From: Roseovarius marisflavi
GTDB taxonomy: Bacteria > Pseudomonadota > Alphaproteobacteria > Rhodobacterales > Rhodobacteraceae
Direction of reading: 5' to 3'
NCBI RefSeq assembly: GCF_900142625.1
Contig: NZ_FRBN01000015.1
Coordinates: 23,682 to 87,681 of the forward strand
DNA length: 64,000 nucleotides
Made by a program: the position numbers and the translations under genes
Notes under the pieces: model-generated
Told to the model about the DNA's origin: nothing
The model's input: the letters and a program-made list of their open reading frames with translations, nothing else
Databases searched by the model: none
Shown: one piece after another, positions 59,884 to 64,000 of the stretch
Layout of the letters: each line of letters starts with the position of its first letter
How positions within the stretch are numbered: position 1 is the stretch's first letter

Positions 59884-60637
59884 GATAGCCGTACCCCGCG
59901 ATCACCGCCCGCGCCTCTGGAGCCTTGAGATAGGCCAGAAAATCACGCGCGGCGACATTCGTTTCGGTTAGCAAAACCGCATCCTGCCGGATCGGATCGT
60001 AAAGGGCCTCGGGCACGTCCCAGAGGCCCCCTGACTGGCGGTTGCGGGTTGAAATCGCGTAGGATTTCGCCACCAGCCCCAGCTCGGCATTGCCGGTCGC
60101 CACCATCGAGAACGCCTGCCCGATGTTCTGGCCCATCACCAGTTTCGGCCTGAGCGCCTCCCAGAGACCAAGCCCCTGCAAGGCCTGTTTCGCCGCAAGG
60201 CCATAGGGCGCAAGATCGGGATTGGCGATGGCCAGATGCGCGAAGTCCCCGGCCCGAAGCACGGTTGCGCCGTCGGACGTGATGACGCCGGGCGTCGCGC
60301 TCCAGAGCACAAGACGCCCCTCAGCGTAGGTAAAGCGCGTTTCCACAACGGCGCGGCCCTCGGCCTCAAGCCGCGCGGGGCGGGCCTGGTCGGCGGCAAG
60401 AAAGGCGTCAAACGGCGCGCCTTCGATGATCTGCGCGAACAGCTTCCCGGTCGAGCCGGTGACAAGCGTGATCCGGTGATCGTTCAGCGCCTCGAAGCGG
60501 GCAATCAGGTCTTCGGCGGCCTCGGCAAAATTCGTCGCCACCGCAATCGTCGCCGTTTCGGCCTGGGCCGCACCGATGCCTGGGGTAAGCAACAGCAGCA
60601 TACAAAGGCGGCGCAAAATGGCGACTGCGGCACGCAT
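59873..60637 (-). CDS. modA: Molybdate ABC transporter periplasmic binding protein
   Basis: Binding protein of 254 residues with a signal peptide (about 1-27). 'ATIAVATNFAEAAEDLIARF', 'LVTGSTGKLFAQIIEGAPFD' and 'ELGLVAKSYAIS' are ModA features; Ser in 'GSTGKL' should contact the oxyanion. A tungstate role is possible. It is followed by modB with overlap. Confidence 0.93.
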   Translation of the reverse strand: MRAAVAILRRLCMLLLLTPGIGAAQAETATIAVATNFAEAAEDLIARFEALNDHRITLVTGSTGKLFAQIIEGAPFDAFLAADQARPARLEAEGRAVVETRFTYAEGRLVLWSATPGVITSDGATVLRAGDFAHLAIANPDLAPYGLAAKQALQGLGLWEALRPKLVMGQNIGQAFSMVATGNAELGLVAKSYAISTRNRQSGGLWDVPEALYDPIRQDAVLLTETNVAARDFLAYLKAPEARAVIAGYGYHVE

Positions 60638-60656
60638 TGGCGGCCCTTCCCGGTCT

Positions 60657-60678
60657 CGTTATGTTTGAAGGGAAATAT
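60657..60678 (-). promoter_or_regulatory. Weak candidate ModE box upstream of modA
   Basis: CGTTAT (60657-60662) and a distant AAATAT (60673-60678) recall the CGTTATAT/ATATAACG Mo-box halves. The match is imperfect, and the region between ModE-like and modA is only 68 bases. Offered as a weak candidate. Confidence 0.2.
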
Positions 60679-60705
60679 CCCGCGCAGCGTCGTCAAAGAC
60701 AAGCG

Positions 60706-61092
60706 TTATTTTTCACCAGACATATCGCCAAGAAGGGCCGTGATGGCCGCGATCTCGGGGGCGCCCTGATCGGCGCAGCGCCGCTCTAGCGCGCGGTAGT
60801 GGCGCAACACCTCTTCCCCGGTTGTGGTGAGCGCCGCCCCGCCGCCCTTGGCGCCGCCACGCGCGCTTTGCACGACAGGTGCGCGGAACATGGCATTCAT
60901 CGTCTCGACCAGCATCCAGGCGCGCTTATAGCTCATGTTCATCGCGCGGCACGCCGCCGAGATCGACCCGGTTTCGGCAATCAGTTCAAGCAGATCGGCC
61001 TTGCCCGGGCCGATCATCGCGCCGTCGCCAAACACCAGCCTCAGGCGCAAATCTGCGCGCGCTCTTGGCGTGTCTGGCGCAGGCACGCTCAA
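60706..61092 (-). CDS. ModE-like regulator lacking the molybdate-binding domain
   Basis: Protein of 128 residues with only the LysR-like winged helix-turn-helix ('GSISAACRAMNMSYKRAWMLVETMN', in parts). The classical C-terminal di-Mop domain is absent, so any molybdate sensing is indirect or made by another protein. It lies 68 bases upstream of modA on the same strand, consistent with control of molybdenum uptake. Short ModE forms like this are known in alphaproteobacteria. Confidence 0.88.
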   Translation of the reverse strand: MSVPAPDTPRARADLRLRLVFGDGAMIGPGKADLLELIAETGSISAACRAMNMSYKRAWMLVETMNAMFRAPVVQSARGGAKGGGAALTTTGEEVLRHYRALERRCADQGAPEIAAITALLGDMSGEK

Positions 61093-61096
61093 CCGC

Positions 61097-61441
61097 TCAC
61101 TCCACAGCGCGGATAAGCTTGCGCTCTAGCACGCGCAGCACGGGTTTGAGCTCATGACCGCGCTTCAAAACCTGTCCGTCGATGCCGATCACCGCATATT
61201 GCCCCTGCTTTGCACGCAACTTGGGCCGCTTTTCGATCCGGTAAAGCGGATTTTCCGCCGTGCGCCGAAAGATAGAAAAAACCGCCACGTCGCGCAGACA
61301 GGAAATGCCGTAATCGCGCCATTCTCCGGCTGCAACCATGCGCCCGTAAAGCGACAGGATAACCGCCAGTTCGGTGCGGTGAAACGCCACCGGCGCCTGC
61401 GTGCCAGTCATCTGGATCGGGTTGAAGGGTTGAAAACTCAT
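61097..61441 (-). CDS. DUF2794 protein
   Basis: Protein of 114 residues in the alphaproteobacterial family DUF2794: 'FHRTELAVILSLYGRMVAAG' and 'WRDYGISCLRDVAVFSIFRR'. Function not established. The start at 61441 begins 'MSFQPFNPIQM'; a longer form (to 61507) would enter the palindromic repeat. It lies 4 bases before the ModE-like gene on the same strand. Confidence 0.87.
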   Translation of the reverse strand: MSFQPFNPIQMTGTQAPVAFHRTELAVILSLYGRMVAAGEWRDYGISCLRDVAVFSIFRRTAENPLYRIEKRPKLRAKQGQYAVIGIDGQVLKRGHELKPVLRVLERKLIRAVE

Positions 61442-61504
61442 TCTCACAGAGTTGCCCCAAACCCTGCGCGGATCAAGTGAATTCGCGCGCTCCACCACGT
61501 GGCC

Positions 61505-61551
61505 CATTTTCTTCGCCGAAGAAAATGCCAGGAAAATTCGGCGAATTTTCT
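61505..61551. repeat. Double-palindrome intergenic element, copy 2
   Basis: CATTTTCTTCGCCGAAGAAAATG (61505-61527) and GAAAATTCGGCGAATTTTC (61532-61550). It matches the reverse complement arrangement of 29891-29940. Located between imuB and the DUF2794 gene, it may end the imuB transcript. Confidence 0.75.
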
Positions 61552-61561
61552 AATCCCTCTG

Positions 61562-63217
61562 CTAGGCGAACCGACCCTGACAAAACCAGCCGGGCGACAG
61601 GGCGGCCCCGTAAGCGTAATAAAGCCAGAGCGCTTCACCCCGCGCAGTGATCACCTGCCAGTAATCACGCACCCCGCTGCGCCAGTCGGGATCGTCCAGC
61701 CACCATTCCGGCGCGATCCGTTCAGGCCCCGTGGCACAGACCACCTCATGCGAGCGCCCCCGCCAGTGAAAGCCCCCCGCAAGATGCGGCAGATCAGGCG
61801 CGCGCACCGGCTCTGGCCGCCAGATCAGCAAGGGGCGCTTGATGGCGGGGCGCGGCCACGATCCGGGGGCCGGACCCGACCAGGCCGCCGCCAGAACCTG
61901 CGCCGTTTTTTCCGGGATATGGCTGCTGCCGGGATAGCGGCGGGTGATCGCCTCAAGCCCGATGCGCGCGCCAAGCCGCCCCATCAGATCCTCAATCGCG
62001 CAGGCCTGTGATTGGCGCCGCTCCGCGGCCCCGAGGGCGGTGACATGACCGGCCATCTGCGTCGCCTCAATCCGCTCGGTTTCAACCGCCTCAAGGCGCA
62101 GCATATCAATGCCAAATCCCGCCTCGATCTCGTCAAGCTTCATCGCCAGCAACGACAGGATGCCCTGGGCTGTATCGGCAGGGCGGGCAAGCCCGATCTG
62201 CACCACCTCCGCCGTGCCATCGACGCGAAACGCCTCGAACCGCACCCGCCGCGCGCCACGCCCCCTGGCGCGCAAAAGAGCACAGAGCCGATCCGCCAGC
62301 CGATCCAGACCGGCGCGCAGATCGTCTTGCAACCCGATCGGTTCGGGCAGGCTTAGCCGCGTGGCAAACGCCTGTGTCGGCGTCAAAGGCGAGACCTGCT
62401 CCGGCACAAGCCCGATCGCCTGATCCAGCCGCAACAGCAACTCTGGCCCAAAGCGGCGCGCCAGAGGCCCACGCGGCTGTCCGCTCAGATCCCCGATCCG
62501 GCGCAGGCCAAGGCGGCCCAGTTCCTGCACCATATCCTGCGGCAAACGCAAGGCCGCCACCGGCAGGGGGGCAAGCGCGCCGCGCATCTGTCCTGGCGGC
62601 GCAATCTGTCCCACCGCCCCCGCTGGCCGCATGACCGGCGCCGCACCGCCGCGCTCCCACGAGCGGCGCCTGGCCGCCCGCGAGCGGGTGGCGCGCGCCT
62701 CCTGGTCAATCGCGTCGCCTGACCGCGTCGCCCGGCCGCCCTCTCCGGTAAAACGCGCAAGCGCCCAGGCCGCCCCCACCGAATCCGCCAGCCCGCAGCG
62801 CGCGCTAAGCCCAAGATCCGCCGCCCCCTGCGCCAGCCCCTCCATCATCGCCGCCTCACCGCCGAAAAGATGGGTACAGCCCGTGATATCAAGCACAAGC
62901 CCGGCCTCGCCCTGAAGCCCCACCCAAGGCGAAAAGCGCCCGGCCCATCGGCACAGCCCGCGCAAGAACGCCGCCTCTGCCGGTCGGTCCTGTGGCTGTG
63001 TCACCAGATCGGCACAGAGCGCGCGGGCGTCGCGCAACGGCTGTCCGGGCGACAGCCCCGCCGCCTCGGCGCGATGCGACAGAGACACCAGAACCTGGCT
63101 CTGGCCCGCATCGCCCACCACCGCGAAGGGCAACTCCCCCATATCCCCCGTCCGCCGCAAAAGGCGTTCGGCCCCAAGCCGGGGAAACCAGACAGACAGG
63201 ATGCGGCGGGCAGACAT
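61562..63217 (-). CDS. imuB: ImuB-like Y-family polymerase homologue
   Basis: Protein of 551 residues related to DinB/UmuC polymerases but without their catalytic acidic residues. The first motif reads 'ILSVWFPRLGAERL' where a polymerase has an Asp-rich loop, and the second 'GLVLDITGCTHLFGG' replaces SIDEAYLD. A helix-hairpin-helix and little-finger region follow. ImuB acts as an adaptor between the beta clamp and DnaE2 in SOS mutagenesis. A LexA box is placed 11 bases before its start. No imuA or dnaE2 is adjacent, which is unusual since these often form one operon. Confidence 0.9.
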   Translation of the reverse strand: MSARRILSVWFPRLGAERLLRRTGDMGELPFAVVGDAGQSQVLVSLSHRAEAAGLSPGQPLRDARALCADLVTQPQDRPAEAAFLRGLCRWAGRFSPWVGLQGEAGLVLDITGCTHLFGGEAAMMEGLAQGAADLGLSARCGLADSVGAAWALARFTGEGGRATRSGDAIDQEARATRSRAARRRSWERGGAAPVMRPAGAVGQIAPPGQMRGALAPLPVAALRLPQDMVQELGRLGLRRIGDLSGQPRGPLARRFGPELLLRLDQAIGLVPEQVSPLTPTQAFATRLSLPEPIGLQDDLRAGLDRLADRLCALLRARGRGARRVRFEAFRVDGTAEVVQIGLARPADTAQGILSLLAMKLDEIEAGFGIDMLRLEAVETERIEATQMAGHVTALGAAERRQSQACAIEDLMGRLGARIGLEAITRRYPGSSHIPEKTAQVLAAAWSGPAPGSWPRPAIKRPLLIWRPEPVRAPDLPHLAGGFHWRGRSHEVVCATGPERIAPEWWLDDPDWRSGVRDYWQVITARGEALWLYYAYGAALSPGWFCQGRFA

Positions 63218-63228
63218 AACGTAATCAT

Positions 63229-63243
63229 GTTCTCTTTTTGTTC
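63229..63243. promoter_or_regulatory. LexA (SOS) box of imuB
   Basis: GTTC-TCTTTTT-GTTC (63229-63243) is a perfect alphaproteobacterial LexA direct repeat (GTTC-N7-GTTC). It ends 11 bases upstream of the imuB start codon, so imuB should be SOS-induced. Confidence 0.9.
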
Positions 63244-63332
63244 TTTTTAAATCTGCGACACGAATGTGTCGAGTCCCTTCCCTTGAGCATTCAGGCTGCT
63301 AAACTATCGGCATTTGCACCAGGATACATTCG

Positions 63333-63782
63333 ATGACGCCCATTGCCCGCCCGACCCTTATGGCCAGCCTCTGCCTTGCTCTTGCCACCGCAGCACTGGC
63401 CCATTCAGGGGTGCGCAACCACGCCGTGATGATGCGTATGGAGGCGATGCTAAGCTCCAAGAAAGCGATTGAACGCCTCGTTGCGATGGTCAAGGGGCAG
63501 AGCGCGTTTGACGCAGCCGCGGCCGACACCGCCCAACAGGCCCTGATGGCCCACATGAAGGCAACGCCAGACCTGTTTCGCGACCCCCAGAGTGATCCGA
63601 AATCGGAGGCGCTCCCGCTGATCTGGGACACCTGGGCCGACTTTGAACGCAAAAGCAACAGCGCCTATCTGGCCGTTACCGCGCTTGACACCCTAAGCCT
63701 TGAGGGCCTGCGCGGCACGCTGTTGAGGGTTGGAAACACCTGCCTTGACTGCCATCAGACATACCGAAAAGAGAAGCATTGA
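63333..63782 (+). CDS. Cytochrome c' (class II cytochrome c)
   Basis: Periplasmic haem protein of 149 residues with a signal peptide (about 1-23). A four-helix-bundle composition is followed by the C-terminal haem site C137-L-D-C140-H141, characteristic of class II cytochromes. It lies 105 bases before a formaldehyde dehydrogenase gene. Cytochrome c' binds NO in some species; here the role is unknown. Confidence 0.92.
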   Translation: MTPIARPTLMASLCLALATAALAHSGVRNHAVMMRMEAMLSSKKAIERLVAMVKGQSAFDAAAADTAQQALMAHMKATPDLFRDPQSDPKSEALPLIWDTWADFERKSNSAYLAVTALDTLSLEGLRGTLLRVGNTCLDCHQTYRKEKH

Positions 63783-63887
63783 CCGCCCATAATTCGTCGT
63801 TAATGCCACTTTGGATGCCGCCCCCGTATTGAAACCACCGCGCGCTTGCCGCATGGTTGGGGCAAATCAAGCAAAAAGGAAAATCCA

Positions 63888-64000
63888 ATGCGCACAAGAG
63901 CCGCCGTTGCCGTATCTGCCGGTCAGCCGATGGAGATCATGGAGGTGAACCTTGAGGGCCCGAAGGCGGGTGAGGTTCTGGTTGAGATCAAGGCCACCGG
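63888..64000 (+). CDS. S-(hydroxymethyl)glutathione dehydrogenase, 5' end only
   Basis: The first 37 codons, starting 'MRTRAAVAVSAGQPMEIMEV' and continuing to the window edge. This is the typical start of class III alcohol dehydrogenase (AdhI/FlhA/FrmA), which oxidises the formaldehyde-glutathione adduct. AAGGA lies upstream. The rest lies outside the window. Confidence 0.85.
   Translation, partial: MRTRAAVAVSAGQPMEIMEVNLEGPKAGEVLVEIKAT

Noticed and set aside
61097..61507. Longer DUF2794 start at 61507
   Set aside because: It would take the reading frame into the palindromic repeat and lacks a ribosome binding site; the ATG at 61441 fits the family start.
1..64000. CRISPR arrays, transposases, integrases, prophage genes, rRNA
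   Set aside because: None seen on either strand; no regularly spaced direct repeats of CRISPR length.

Overview
The window looks like ordinary chromosome of a marine-type alphaproteobacterium, most likely Rhodobacteraceae (Roseobacter group). The basis is uniformly high GC, tightly packed operons with ATGA/TGATG overlaps, a DUF2794 gene, a 41-residue L36 protein, a DinB with an N-terminal Cys4 knuckle, a DmdC-like acyl-CoA dehydrogenase, TAXI-TRAP and branched-chain-type ABC transporters, and an alphaproteobacterial LexA box (GTTC-N7-GTTC). I see no prophage, transposase, CRISPR array or rRNA. No gene-free stretch exceeds about 300 bases.

Layout. 0-6.4 kb: a sensor kinase/response regulator pair diverges from a four-gene run (small PepSY protein, DUF2271 protein, PepSY-flavodoxin-NADPH reductase membrane protein, ApbE FMN transferase). 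This is a flavinylation-based electron-export module, and two matching direct-repeat boxes suggest the regulator controls it. 6.4-10.5 kb: dinB, an N-formylglutamate amidohydrolase family gene, tRNA-Val(GAC), rpmJ with terminator, and a dadA-like oxidase. 10.5-22 kb: a cluster on the minus strand with a phenylacetate-CoA-ligase-like enzyme, a complete branched-chain-type ABC importer, a large acyl-CoA ligase, and a divergent protein made of two internal repeats. 22-25.9 kb: a chromene-carboxylate-isomerase-like protein, a hybrid PAS kinase with an OmpR-type partner, and a GNAT. 25.9-31.3 kb: a second complete ABC importer with a Tat-exported binding protein and an inserted lipoprotein gene.

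31.3-41.3 kb: a polytopic membrane protein, a very acidic 739-residue protein, thiamine diphosphokinase, an MFS/BT1-like carrier, an orphan membrane histidine kinase, a MATE exporter and two hot-dog thioesterases. 41.4-50.4 kb: two tandem MerR paralogues, then a fatty-acid or branched-acid beta-oxidation operon (two acyl-CoA dehydrogenases, GST, thiolase, cupin, FadJ-type enzyme). 50.4-53.6 kb: a TAXI-TRAP transporter. 53.7-58.1 kb: carbonic anhydrase, M17 aminopeptidase, NlpC/P60 hydrolase and an agmatinase-family enzyme. 58.1-61.4 kb: modCBA with a short ModE-like regulator and DUF2794. 61.5-64 kb: imuB with its own SOS box, a cytochrome c' and the start of glutathione-dependent formaldehyde dehydrogenase.

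The most interesting system is the 0-6.4 kb flavinylation module. The DUF2271 protein carries a credible FMN-attachment motif, but its ApbE partner shows no export signal. Other notable structure includes a G-quadruplex inside a perfect hairpin between ABC genes, two families of dispersed intergenic palindromes (one supplies a start codon to a lipoprotein gene), and a LexA-boxed imuB without an adjacent imuA or dnaE2.
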